A stretch of DNA of 64,000 nucleotides, from the NCBI GenBank assembly GCA_017694335.1, contig JADIMZ010000034.1, positions 1 to 64,000 of the forward strand. The letters are read 5' to 3'. A program made the translations under genes and the position numbers. The DNA is from Candidatus Pullibacteroides excrementavium. Lineage in GTDB: Bacteria > Bacteroidota > Bacteroidia > Bacteroidales > P3. Below the pieces are notes generated by a model that ran no database searches, had not been told where the DNA came from, and was given only the letters and a program-made list of their open reading frames with translations. How positions within the stretch are numbered: position 1 is the first letter of the stretch; each line of letters starts with the position of its first letter. Below, piece after piece: positions 28,055 to 35,993 of this stretch.

Positions 28055-28190
28055 AAAATCCGTTGTCTGTTTATCAATGTTCCGTTTTAGTTCTTTCTCA
28101 GGTGGGGGATTTTTTCTGGGGGAAAAAGGAGGAAATAACGTAGTGGATTTTTATCGGGAAGACCCGCTCATCGTCGAGTGGATGAAAATG

Positions 28191-28787
28191 TCATCGTATA
28201 TTCTGTATTCGTTTCTCTTTCTTGCTTTTCCGGGCATCCGCACCCGCTTCGGCTATCTTTTCGACGCAAGAGGCCGGCACGGTCGTAATGGCCACCGCCA
28301 CCACTCCGGCTACAGATACCACTACCGATTTGCCTTTTATCCCGGCCAACCTCACAAACTCGCCCTCCTGTCCTTGGAACGGTCCGTCGGTAATCCGTAC
28401 CCGCTGCCCTTTTCTCCATTCCTGCGGTTTCGGCTCCACATACACCAAGTTTTCGGAATAGGTCTGGACCAGACGGATGAAATCGTCCATCTGCCTGTCC
28501 GGGACAACCAAGGCTTTCTTCTGCTTTTGTTCGTCTTCCCGTATGATATATTGGAGGTAGGGGGCTTTCGGCTTAATCTCCTTGAGCCGCTGCCAAGAGG
28601 AACGCACAAAGATAAGATTGTGTATGGCCGGCACGAGCCGTTTCTGCTTCCGCCCCGCCCGCACGGTATCGCTGTAGCGCATCGGCACAAAACTCTCTAT
28701 GCCGTAGCTTTCCAGCAACTGCTTCGCTTTCATCTCCCTACGGTAAGTAGCACGCATGGCGAACCACACTTCTTGCTCTCTGTCCAT
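28191..28787 (-). CDS. UpxY-family NusG-like transcription antiterminator
   Basis: The 198-residue protein has an NGN-type N-terminal domain (EVWFAMRATYRREMKAKQLL, then IESFVPMRY) and a C-terminal KOW domain (GQRVRITDGPFQGQEGEFVR). UpxY proteins in Bacteroides recruit to RNA polymerase at the leader of their own polysaccharide operon and prevent early termination. No UpxZ-like inhibitor gene follows; the next gene 136 nt away is the WecA-like transferase. Confidence 0.9.
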   Translation of the reverse strand: MDREQEVWFAMRATYRREMKAKQLLESYGIESFVPMRYSDTVRAGRKQKRLVPAIHNLIFVRSSWQRLKEIKPKAPYLQYIIREDEQKQKKALVVPDRQMDDFIRLVQTYSENLVYVEPKPQEWRKGQRVRITDGPFQGQEGEFVRLAGIKGKSVVVSVAGVVAVAITTVPASCVEKIAEAGADARKSKKEKRIQNIR

Positions 28788-28885
28788 GGCTCCTCATTTT
28801 TCCGGGCCGCCTGCGCCCGACCGCAGACCGTTCCCGGCATCTTAGCCCGTCATTTATGATGGGGGAGGACATACCTAAGGGGCTT

Positions 28886-28929
28886 AAAAGTATTTATAAA
28901 TTACTGATTCACCGCAATTTAATACTTTT
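28886..28929 (-). promoter_or_regulatory. Leader-RNA hairpin upstream of UpxY
   Basis: AAAAGTATT at 28886-28894 pairs with AATACTTTT at 28921-28929, and an inner AAATT pairs with AATTT, giving a 14-bp stem with a 3-nt bulge and a 13-nt loop. It lies between the predicted start of transcription (about 28982) and the gene start (28787). It may belong to the structured leader that UpxY proteins act on; no function is shown. Confidence 0.5.
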
Positions 28930-28988
28930 ACTATGCAGTTTTTTCGGGTCTTCGACCAAACCGCACTTTCGCGCTGTCTAATCGCAGG

Positions 28989-29019
28989 CAAAGGTATCTG
29001 AAAAAAACCATATAAACAA
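28989..29019 (-). promoter_or_regulatory. Promoter of the exopolysaccharide operon
   Basis: Minus-strand TTG at 29017-29019, a 20-nt spacer and TACCTTTG at 28989-28996 match the Bacteroidota consensus closely. The predicted start near 28982 leaves a leader of about 195 nt before UpxY. It lies outside, and 36 bp from, the inverted-repeat segment at 29056-29239. Confidence 0.75.
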
Positions 29020-29055
29020 CCTTTTTCGCCCTTAAAACATATTGTAGAGCCTCCC

Positions 29056-29239
29056 GTCTCTTCGCAAGAGACCTGTGGGTATTTGCAATAAGCACACAAT
29101 CTGTTTTTTGATGCTTCTTGAAATTAAATGTGATGGAAGCACTCAACCACAATCGGTACCGCCCAAGCCCGTCAAAAAACCTATCGGATAAGGTTATTCC
29201 CTGTTTTTTCAATGCCTTGCAGGTCTCTTGCGAAGAGAC
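29056..29239. repeat. Probable invertible segment: 20-bp perfect inverted repeats around 144 bp
   Basis: GTCTCTTCGCAAGAGACCTG at 29056-29075 and its exact reverse complement at 29220-29239 flank 144 bp. Each repeat contains two 5-bp arms, GTCTC and GAGAC, around a 7-bp spacer TTCGCAA, the layout expected of a tyrosine-recombinase core site; the spacers are in opposite orientation, which favours inversion. The right repeat lies 4 nt after the stop of the tyrosine recombinase gene. The best promoter-like box inside is TAAATGTG on the plus strand (29126-29133), imperfect and with a poorly spaced upstream TTTG. This fits phase variation seen at other Bacteroidales capsule loci. Confidence 0.72.
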
Positions 29240-29243
29240 AGGC

Positions 29244-30458
29244 TCATGCATCGAAAGCTTCCAGCAACAGCTTGTTTGCCTGGTCTATGACGGAGTTTTC
29301 CAAGCTGGCCAGGTAAATCCGGGTGGTCTTCTCCGAGGCATGCCCCATCCCGGCACTGATGACAGCCAGAGGGATATGATGATCCCGGGCTGCCGTGGCC
29401 CAGGTATGCCGTGCCATGTAGGAAGACAGTGGCCGGTCCAAACCTATCATCTCTCCCAGCTGTTTCAGACTACGGTTATACCGTGTCAATGCCCCTTGAT
29501 ACTGCCGGAACGCCCGGAAAGGCTCCTGGCTTTTCACAAAAGGGAAGACATAGGGCGTATTGCGGCAAGACTCTTCATACCGGCGTATGATTTCCCACAT
29601 GCAGGGCTCTATGCGGACAAACAGGCTCTGTCCGGTCTTGCGCCGCACATAATGGATCATGCCATTCCGCAAGTCTTCTTTTTTCAAGTAAGCAATGTCC
29701 ACAAACGACATGCCTCGGGTGTAATAGCTGAACAGGAATACATCCCGGCTCAAGCCGAGCAAAGAGCAGGAAGGCAGCGCCAGGCGGGAAAGCCGCAGCA
29801 GGTAACTTTCGTCCATGGCACGCTTGCGGGTCTGGTCCACGCCTGTGTAGACTTCCTCGAACGGGAATTTCTGCTTGGTCAGCCCCTGCTTCACCGCCTT
29901 GTTGTATACCGAACGGAGAATCCGCATGTAGAAAGACTTCGTGTTCCTGACCACATGCCGGGTCGAAAGCCAGTCGTCGTAAGAGGAAATCAAGGCATCG
30001 GTGCATTCCGAAAGCAGAAGGTCTTCCCCTCCCAAAAAATGGCGGAAACTGTTCAAGGTCCGGTGGTAATTCCGTGCCGTACCGAATTTTTCCTTGACTT
30101 GCAACTGAATAATCTGGCTTCTGAAATAATCCAAAAAAGTCTTTTGCCGAGCCGATTCCCGGAAAGCTCGAAGGGTATCGTCCAGCGAGTGCCTGAAAGC
30201 GGAGCGTTCCCTTTCCTTAAGCAGATTCCCTAAATAGGTCACATCACCGTCTATCCTTTCCTGCACTTCCAGCAGCATGCTGTCCGACCCTTTCCCGTGC
30301 AAGGCCACGCATTCATGCCTGGCATCCCATTGCCAAGCATACAAACGGATATCGGTAAGCACTCTTTTCCTTTCACCCGCTTGGGTGACAGAATAATAGA
30401 TTGTCCCCAATTCGTCTTGGGGCGACAACCGGTGGAATTTGACTTTTACAGTTACCAT
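29244..30458 (-). CDS. Tyrosine-family site-specific recombinase
   Basis: A 404-residue integrase of the Bacteroidales type with an N-terminal arm-binding/SAM-like domain (about 1-200) and a catalytic domain: Arg248 in YYTRGMSFVD, Lys274 in RRKTGQ, Arg350 in SYMARHTWAT, His373 in MGHASEKTT and nucleophile Tyr382 in RIYLASL. The first box has Tyr instead of His (YMAR), common in this subfamily. Lying directly beside the inverted repeats and upstream of UpxY, it most probably inverts that segment. It shows no sign of being part of a larger mobile element. Confidence 0.88.
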   Translation of the reverse strand: MVTVKVKFHRLSPQDELGTIYYSVTQAGERKRVLTDIRLYAWQWDARHECVALHGKGSDSMLLEVQERIDGDVTYLGNLLKERERSAFRHSLDDTLRAFRESARQKTFLDYFRSQIIQLQVKEKFGTARNYHRTLNSFRHFLGGEDLLLSECTDALISSYDDWLSTRHVVRNTKSFYMRILRSVYNKAVKQGLTKQKFPFEEVYTGVDQTRKRAMDESYLLRLSRLALPSCSLLGLSRDVFLFSYYTRGMSFVDIAYLKKEDLRNGMIHYVRRKTGQSLFVRIEPCMWEIIRRYEESCRNTPYVFPFVKSQEPFRAFRQYQGALTRYNRSLKQLGEMIGLDRPLSSYMARHTWATAARDHHIPLAVISAGMGHASEKTTRIYLASLENSVIDQANKLLLEAFDA

Positions 30459-30523
30459 GTCTTTTCGTTTTTTTGGGTTTCATGCTGATACGTATCATGT
30501 TTCAATATTATGTCAAGATTCAT

Positions 30524-30699
30524 TACCTTTGGCTTCGCCGAAGATAGGATGCGTCTCGGCAAAGCTCAAGCAAGGGAGTGCTTGGCTCTGCGCTCGACTT
30601 TCACTATCTTTGATTGCTTCGCACCGAAGATAGGATGCGTCTCGGCATAGCTCAAGCAAGGGAAGCGCTTGGCTCTGCGCTCGACTTTCACTATCTTTG
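30524..30699 (+). promoter_or_regulatory. Tandemly duplicated promoter unit before the carboxyltransferase gene
   Basis: A unit of about 81-87 bp occurs twice (30524-30604 and 30605-30691), each beginning with a -7 box (TACCTTTG, then TATCTTTG) and ending in GCGCTCGACTTTCAC, followed by a third TATCTTTG at 30692-30699. Within each unit CTTGG supplies a TTG that, with about 20 nt, precedes the next -7 box; for the last, TTG is at 30669-30671. AAGCA/TGCTT-type hairpins overlap the -33 element. The stretch 30459-30788 between the divergent genes holds nothing else that I can see. Confidence 0.7.
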
Positions 30700-30788
30700 T
30701 AGATTGATTAGACAAGTACGGATTTGCAGACGCGGCCCTGGCACCCTTGCCCGTCCCCGTCCTTTTGTTGTAACTAAACTTCATCACA

Positions 30789-32336
30789 ATGTCTACAAAC
30801 CAAGAAAAATGCGCCGACTTGCGGCAACGCAAGCAGACGGCCATGGCCGGTGGTGGCGAAAAGGCCATTGCCAAGCAGAAAGAGAGCGGAAAACTCACCG
30901 CCCGTGAACGAATCGACAGCATTCTGGACCCGGGTTCGTTCCAAGAACTGGACCTTTTCATCCAGCACTCGGCCCGGGATTTCGGGATGGAAAAGAAATA
31001 TCTGGCCGGGGACGGGGTGGTTGCCGGCACAGGCTCGGTCAACGGCCGTCCGGTATGCATTTACGCCCAAGACTTCACGGTGACCGGTGGCTCGCTCGGC
31101 TTCATGCATGCCATGAAGATTTGCAAGGTCATGGATCACGCCATTAACATGCAGATGCCTCTGATTGGCATCAACGACTCGGGGGGAGCCCGTATTCAGG
31201 AAGGGGTCCGCGCTTTGGCCGGTTATGGGGAAATTTTCTACCGTAACACCAAGGCATCGGGCGTGATTCCGCAGCTTTCGGTCATCTTAGGCCCGTGCGC
31301 CGGCGGTGCTGTATATTCCCCGGCATTGACAGACTTCGTATTCGTCGTTGACCAGGTTTCCAAGATGTTCATCACCGGACCGGAAGTCATCAAGTCGGTA
31401 TTGGGCGAGGAAATCTCGCAGGAAGATCTTGGCGGCGCCCGCACCCATGCCGAAATCACGGGCAACGCGCATTTCTATGCCAAGACCGAGCAGGAATGCT
31501 TTGCGCAAATCAAGGAATTGCTCAGCTATATCCCGCGCAACAACCGGGAAAAGGCCGAAGCAACGGCGCCTAAGGCTCCGCAGAAGACCTACGAGATTGA
31601 AAACATCATCCCGGACGATGTGCGCAAGCCTTACGATGTGCGCCATGTCATCAAGGCTATCTCCGATGATTCCCAGTTCCTCGAAGTGCAGGAGCTTTTC
31701 GCGCCGAACATCGTGGTGGGCTTCGGCCGTATCGACGGGCAGACGGTGGGCTTCGTGGCCAACCAGCCGTTAGTGATGGCCGGGGTTCTGGATGTGGACA
31801 GCTCCGACAAATGCGCCCGCTTTATCCGTTACTGCGATGCCTTCAACATTCCTTTGGTAACTTTCGTGGACCTGCCGGGATACCTGCCGGGGGTTGACCA
31901 GGAACATGCAGGGGTAATCCGTCACGGTGCCAAGATCCTGTATGCGTATTCGGAAGCCACTGTGCCCAAGATTACCGTTATCTTGCGCAAGGCGTACGGC
32001 GGCGGATACATTGCCATGTGTTCCAACCACTTGCATGCCGATTTCGTGTTTGCTTGGCCTACGGCAGAAATCGCGGTGATGGGTTCAGCCGGAGCCGCCA
32101 ACATCATTTTCCGCAAGGAAATCAAGGAATCGGAAAATCCGGAAGAAACCCGCAAGGAAAAAGTGGCCGAGTACAGTGCCAAGTTCGCTAATCCGTATGT
32201 GGCGGCCGGCTATGGATATGTGGATTCGGTCATCGAACCTCAGGAAACCCGCCAAGCGGTGGCCCGTGCGCTGGAACTGAGCAAGGACAAGCATGTGGAA
32301 GCGCCTTGTCGGAAGCATGGACTTCCCCCATTTTAA
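30789..32336 (+). CDS. mmdA: Methylmalonyl-CoA/propionyl-CoA-type carboxyltransferase subunit
   Basis: The 515-residue protein is a biotin-dependent acyl-CoA carboxyltransferase: N-terminal KLTARERIDSILDPGSFQEL, GINDSGGARIQEGVRAL and LGPCAGGAVYSPALTDF for acyl-CoA binding, and FVDLPGYLPGVDQEHAG with KAYGGGYIAMCS in the C-terminal half. It moves a carboxyl group between methylmalonyl- or propionyl-CoA and carrier-bound biotin, a succinate/propionate pathway step in Bacteroidales. The carrier gene lies 190 bp downstream, after a long hairpin element. The usual beta and delta subunits or a biotin carboxylase are not nearby. Confidence 0.88.
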   Translation: MSTNQEKCADLRQRKQTAMAGGGEKAIAKQKESGKLTARERIDSILDPGSFQELDLFIQHSARDFGMEKKYLAGDGVVAGTGSVNGRPVCIYAQDFTVTGGSLGFMHAMKICKVMDHAINMQMPLIGINDSGGARIQEGVRALAGYGEIFYRNTKASGVIPQLSVILGPCAGGAVYSPALTDFVFVVDQVSKMFITGPEVIKSVLGEEISQEDLGGARTHAEITGNAHFYAKTEQECFAQIKELLSYIPRNNREKAEATAPKAPQKTYEIENIIPDDVRKPYDVRHVIKAISDDSQFLEVQELFAPNIVVGFGRIDGQTVGFVANQPLVMAGVLDVDSSDKCARFIRYCDAFNIPLVTFVDLPGYLPGVDQEHAGVIRHGAKILYAYSEATVPKITVILRKAYGGGYIAMCSNHLHADFVFAWPTAEIAVMGSAGAANIIFRKEIKESENPEETRKEKVAEYSAKFANPYVAAGYGYVDSVIEPQETRQAVARALELSKDKHVEAPCRKHGLPPF

Positions 32337-32465
32337 AATCAGCGCGTGATAACGGGCAATCTGCATCATTGCCTGCGGAGTTCGGAGGCAGTCACGTACA
32401 GAAGTACGCTCCTGCCTCCTCTTCCTTGGCAGCTTCGCATCTTGCCCGTTCTAACACGCTGACTT
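32337..32465 (+). repeat. Long 3'-end hairpin element A
   Basis: It begins on the base after the carboxyltransferase stop and folds into a hairpin of about 129 nt. Outer arms AATCAGCGCGTGATAACGGG and the complement of CCCGTTCTAACACGCTGACTT pair with few mismatches, inner arms GGAGGCAG and CTGCCTCC pair perfectly, and the centre is TCACGTACAGAAGTACGCTC (32392-32411). Elements B and C share the centre and the boxes RTCTGCNNCRTTGC and TYGCATCYY in the same orientation relative to the upstream gene. Confidence 0.75.
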
Positions 32466-32526
32466 CCTATATTCGAACAAAAAAGTTCGACCTCTCAATT
32501 TGACTTAACTTCATATTGATTTTCAA

Positions 32527-32853
32527 ATGGAAACAACAGAAAAAATGGAAAGCTTGAATCTGCCTACAGGACAGTACGAGACGGAACTTTCGGTCAAATA
32601 CAAGCATAAGACGCCATACCGCCATGTAAGTCCTTATAATATGGAGGCCTTCATGCCGGGGACGGTCCGCCAGATTTGCGTCAAAGTGGGCGACAAAGTG
32701 AAGAAAGGCGACAAGGTGCTGATTCTGGATGCAATGAAAATGGATAACGAGCTGCTGGCCCCTGTGGACGGCATTGTCAAGTCCATCTGCGTGGAAGAAG
32801 GCCACAGCATCCCCAAACATGCCTTGCTGATTGAATTCAGCCCGGTCTGCTAA
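32527..32853 (+). CDS. Biotin carboxyl carrier protein
   Basis: A 108-residue biotinyl domain protein; ILDAMKMDNELLAPVDG contains the biotinylation lysine in AMKM, and the two halves FMPGTVRQICVKVGDKV and GIVKSICVEEGHSI form the typical hammerhead. It carries CO2 for the carboxyltransferase encoded upstream. A short N-terminal extension of about 38 residues precedes the domain instead of a proline/alanine-rich linker. A strong terminator follows. Confidence 0.85.
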   Translation: METTEKMESLNLPTGQYETELSVKYKHKTPYRHVSPYNMEAFMPGTVRQICVKVGDKVKKGDKVLILDAMKMDNELLAPVDGIVKSICVEEGHSIPKHALLIEFSPVC

Positions 32854-32890
32854 ATAAAAAAGCGGCCTGCCAAAACCGCATCGCTGCAGG

Positions 32891-32930
32891 GAGAGTGTGC
32901 CGAGGGAAATCCCGACACACTCTCTTTTTT
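32891..32930 (+). terminator. Intrinsic terminator after the biotin carrier gene
   Basis: GAGAGTGTG (32891-32899) pairs with CACACTCTC (32916-32924), with further GGG/CCC pairing inside, followed by six T. It ends the carboxyltransferase-carrier unit. Confidence 0.85.
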
Positions 32931-32946
32931 AAGTTTCCCGATTCTT

Positions 32947-32954
32947 TAAGTTTG
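32947..32954 (+). promoter_or_regulatory. TAAGTTTG promoter box of the unknown lipoprotein gene
   Basis: TAAGTTTG fits TAnnTTTG and lies 37 nt before the ATG at 32992, just after the terminator. The -33 region is only a T-run, so the call is moderate. Confidence 0.5.
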
Positions 32955-32991
32955 CCCGACCGTTCCTTTTCCCGATTCTCAAATCAGTCAC

Positions 32992-34410
32992 ATGCCGCAC
33001 ATTCTCCATCCTGTTCATCGCCTGCCGTGGTTCGGATTCGTCCTGGGTCTCCTGCTGTTCTGTTCCTGCCGGGAACAAAACGTCGAAGACTTGGAATTCC
33101 CCTACGCCAAGAAGAAATATTTCGCCGAGATGTTCCTGCCGGACACAGGCAGGAAGGCAAACGGAACGGCATGGAAGCATCCGAGGCCGGACAATCCTTA
33201 CCCCGGCTACTCGATACTGGCGCATGCGTTGGATTCCCATTTCCAAGTCAAGCCTGAATGGAAGTTCTGCGAGCCTTTCCTTTGGCTGCAAAGTGACAGC
33301 TTGGTGGAAGATAAAGCCTATTGGATACGGAAACAGGAGGAAACCGCGCAAGCATACCTCAACGGAATACGGATGGTTCTTAAAAAGGACAGGGAAGAAA
33401 ACGAGGATGGGAAAAAGACGGTTTCCTGGGAATACTTGTCCCCTCTCGGCATTGCGCTGCCGGATGGAATCAGACGGGACAGCTTATCGGCAAACGGGAT
33501 TCCTTTGTATCTTTTCTATCAAGGTGTGCTCTGGGAGGATGGGAACAATCCCGTAGTACTGATGCCCTGCCCTCGAACATGCCACGAACCTGTCCGGATT
33601 CCGGAAAGCTTTTTTAATCGAGGGGGTATCCTAGCCGTGGCAGGGGGAATCCGGCATGTCAGTATCCAGGACAGCAGCCTCTTTTTTGCCAAAGCCGACT
33701 CCTTGCGCCAACGAATCTACCGGGACACGGTAAAAGCCAATATAGAGGAACGAAAATGGGCCTACCGGCGTTTTTTATCCAACCCGGATGAAGTACGACG
33801 GCATGTAAAGCAATATACCGTTGAAAAGCCGATCAAGTTAAGTACGGGTGACCTCGTCTTTTCGGCTAATTATCTTATAGCGAACTCTTTCTCTACGCCT
33901 TCCCGCCTGGCCTTGCTGGCCTTGGGGCAAGAATATCCACTGGCTGAAGAATCCGTCTTTTGGCGGGGAGACCTTTTCCAAGCAGCCGTTATCGAACCGG
34001 CACCGGATTCTTGCCGAACGGAATTTTGGCAAAAGCTGCGGAAAAATCCTCCCCAAACCTCCTTGTCGGAAATATCGATATTGAACCAAAGGCAGACCGA
34101 AGATTCCACTACCCGAACGATGTCCTTCCTTGAACTGACCACGGAAGCCATCGAGCCATATACCGCCAACAATGCCTTGCCGAAAGAAAGCACCTCTTTC
34201 CGGTCCGAACACTATCATTCCAGCCCCTCTCTGCTCAAAGGCCGGATTCCGGCTATCCTGACGGAAGGCGATTCCGGATATTACGCGATCTCGGCCTACG
34301 TGCAGGAACAATCCGGCCGACGCTGCGGGCAGAAACCTTTCCTCCTAGTCCCTGAACTCGCGCCGTCCGACATCTGGGCTTTCCTCTTGTATCAAATCAC
34401 ATTGCAGTAA
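32992..34410 (+). CDS. Unknown lipoprotein
   Basis: A 472-residue protein with a short signal and lipobox (GFVLGLLLFCSCREQ; lipid-bearing cysteine at about 24 or 26). The rest is hydrophilic with no motif I recognise; it is rich in charged residues and aromatic pairs, without repeats or obvious membrane segments. It has its own promoter and terminator and is convergent with ilvE. It is probably attached to the inner or outer membrane, facing the periplasm; function unknown. Confidence 0.75.
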   Translation: MPHILHPVHRLPWFGFVLGLLLFCSCREQNVEDLEFPYAKKKYFAEMFLPDTGRKANGTAWKHPRPDNPYPGYSILAHALDSHFQVKPEWKFCEPFLWLQSDSLVEDKAYWIRKQEETAQAYLNGIRMVLKKDREENEDGKKTVSWEYLSPLGIALPDGIRRDSLSANGIPLYLFYQGVLWEDGNNPVVLMPCPRTCHEPVRIPESFFNRGGILAVAGGIRHVSIQDSSLFFAKADSLRQRIYRDTVKANIEERKWAYRRFLSNPDEVRRHVKQYTVEKPIKLSTGDLVFSANYLIANSFSTPSRLALLALGQEYPLAEESVFWRGDLFQAAVIEPAPDSCRTEFWQKLRKNPPQTSLSEISILNQRQTEDSTTRTMSFLELTTEAIEPYTANNALPKESTSFRSEHYHSSPSLLKGRIPAILTEGDSGYYAISAYVQEQSGRRCGQKPFLLVPELAPSDIWAFLLYQITLQ

Positions 34411-34496
34411 ACGTACAACGAAGAAGAAATAGAATCTTTTAAGAAGATTAGGCTTTGTTTGCTATAGAGGACAAGAGAAGAAAGGATTTTTACGTA

Positions 34497-34534
34497 AAGA
34501 GGCCGCTTCCAGCATTCGTTGGAAGCGGCCTCTT
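34497..34534. terminator. Bidirectional terminator hairpin between convergent genes
   Basis: AAGAGGCCGCTTCCA (34497-34511) pairs perfectly over 15 bp with TGGAAGCGGCCTCTT (34520-34534) around an 8-nt loop. It sits between the 3' ends of the lipoprotein gene and ilvE. Neither side has a strong T-run. Confidence 0.65.
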
Positions 34535-34611
34535 AGAATAAATGCTCGGCAATCTCTTCTCTTTTCAAGATTCCTAAACGGCAGAAAACATTGCCGTGCT
34601 GGGAGCCAGGA

Positions 34612-35631
34612 TTAGTCCAGAATCAGGTTCCAGCCGTGCTTGTCTTCGGCTTCCCCTTCCTGGATGGCTTTCAAAGCATGGTACAGCTTGGTGGAGATAG
34701 GACCGGGCTGGCCGTCCTTGCTTACCACGTATTCCTTGCCGGTGGAACGATCCACAATCTTGCTGATGGGCGAGATAACGGCAGCCGTACCGCAGGCACC
34801 GATTTCGTCGAAGGTAGCCAATTCTTCTTCTTCGATAGGACGGCGTTCTACTTCCAAACCCATATCGGCGGCAATCTGCTGCAAGCTCATATTGGTAATG
34901 GAACGCAGAATCGAATTGGAATCGGGCGTGATGTACTTGTTGCCCTTGATGGCGAAGAAGTTGGCCGGACCGGCTTCATCGATGTACTTGTGCTGTTTGG
35001 AATCGAGGAACAACACGGTGGAATAGCCTTCTTCGTGAGCACGTTCGCTGGCACGCAAGGAAGCAGCGTAGTTGCCGCCCACCTTGAACAGACCTGTACC
35101 CAGCGGAGCCACACGGTCGTAGTCCTTCACGATTTGCATAGGAACGGGCTTGAAACCGCTCTTGAAATAAGGACCTACCGGACCGCCGAACACGATGAAC
35201 ATGTATTCCTTGGCCGGCTTAACCCCTACTTCGGCACCCGAACCGATCAACAACGGACGCAGGTAGAAAGAAGCGCCTTCTCCGTAAGGAGGAACGAATT
35301 TCTCGTTCAGTTTCACCACTTTCTTGCAAGCTTCGATGAAGAGGTCGGTCGGAACCGGCTGCATCAGGATACCGTTGGCGGAAAGAACCAAACGTTTGGC
35401 GTTTTCATCGGGACGGAACAAACGGATCTTGCCGTCCTTGCCCCGGAAAGCTTTCATCCCTTCGAAGGCTTCCTGTCCGTAATGGAGGCAGGTGGCAGCC
35501 ATGTGAAGGTTAATCATTTCATCGTCGCGAACTTCGAGATCGCTCCATTTGCCGTCCTTGTAGTAAGCGCGGACATTGTAATCGGTCTTGAAATAACCGA
35601 AAGGCAAACTTTTCCAATCAATCTGGCTCAT
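34612..35631 (-). CDS. ilvE: Branched-chain amino acid aminotransferase
   Basis: The 339-residue PLP enzyme is a class IV aminotransferase of the longer type: HYGQEAFEGMKAFRGKDGKI near the N-terminus, FLDSKQHKYIDEAGPANFFA in the middle, and VERRPIEEEELATFDEIGAC with GTAAVISPI near the C-terminus. It interconverts leucine, isoleucine and valine with their 2-oxo acids. Monocistronic by layout, with a promoter box at 35701-35708. Confidence 0.92.
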   Translation of the reverse strand: MSQIDWKSLPFGYFKTDYNVRAYYKDGKWSDLEVRDDEMINLHMAATCLHYGQEAFEGMKAFRGKDGKIRLFRPDENAKRLVLSANGILMQPVPTDLFIEACKKVVKLNEKFVPPYGEGASFYLRPLLIGSGAEVGVKPAKEYMFIVFGGPVGPYFKSGFKPVPMQIVKDYDRVAPLGTGLFKVGGNYAASLRASERAHEEGYSTVLFLDSKQHKYIDEAGPANFFAIKGNKYITPDSNSILRSITNMSLQQIAADMGLEVERRPIEEEELATFDEIGACGTAAVISPISKIVDRSTGKEYVVSKDGQPGPISTKLYHALKAIQEGEAEDKHGWNLILD

Positions 35632-35700
35632 AATTATATAAATTTTAGATTTTATTCTTAATCAATCCGTTTCCCTTCAAACCGTCTTTCTACAACCTTG

Positions 35701-35708
35701 CGAAGATA
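35701..35708 (-). promoter_or_regulatory. TATCTTCG promoter box of ilvE
   Basis: TATCTTCG on the minus strand is a common variant of TAnnTTTG and lies about 70 nt before the ilvE start. In the rest of 35632-35865 I see nothing else of note. Confidence 0.45.
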
Positions 35709-35865
35709 CAAAATAAATCGGCAGGCGATACCCCACTTCAGCCAAAATCATTCCACACCCCATCCCGGAGCGCACTTCCGTACATAACCCCACACCCAGT
35801 AAACTTATTTTGAGCGATGAAGTGCAAGGCACGCGATTGAGCCAAGCCCGTCAACTCCGCTCATC

Positions 35866-35993
35866 AATAAAAGCATTTTGGAGGATGGGATGCGAGGCGT
35901 CGAGCCGACGCGCGGCGCGGGAGCGTACCCTTGTACGTGACCAAGCCGCGCAAGGCTCGCAACGAAGCAGACCGCCTCCAAAATGCTTTTATT
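35866..35993 (-). repeat. Long 3'-end hairpin element B
   Basis: Read in the sense of the zinc peptidase gene it begins AATAAAAGCATTTTGGAGG, whose TAA is the stop codon of that gene, and ends with the perfect complement of that arm (19 bp). The centre is TCACGTACAAGGGTACGCTC in sense (35921-35940 on the plus strand as GAGCGTACCCTTGTACGTGA). GTCTGCTTCGTTGC and CTCGCATCCC match the conserved boxes of A and C. The G+C-rich inner arms differ from the other copies. Confidence 0.75.

Noticed and set aside
29056-29239. The two palindromes as intrinsic terminators
   Set aside because: Each forms a 7-bp stem with a 3-nt loop but neither is followed by a T-run on either strand; a recombination site fits better.
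28931-29251. A 106-codon minus-strand frame across the inverted-repeat region
   Set aside because: It spans both inverted repeats and the promoter, its composition is not protein-like, and it would be broken by inversion.
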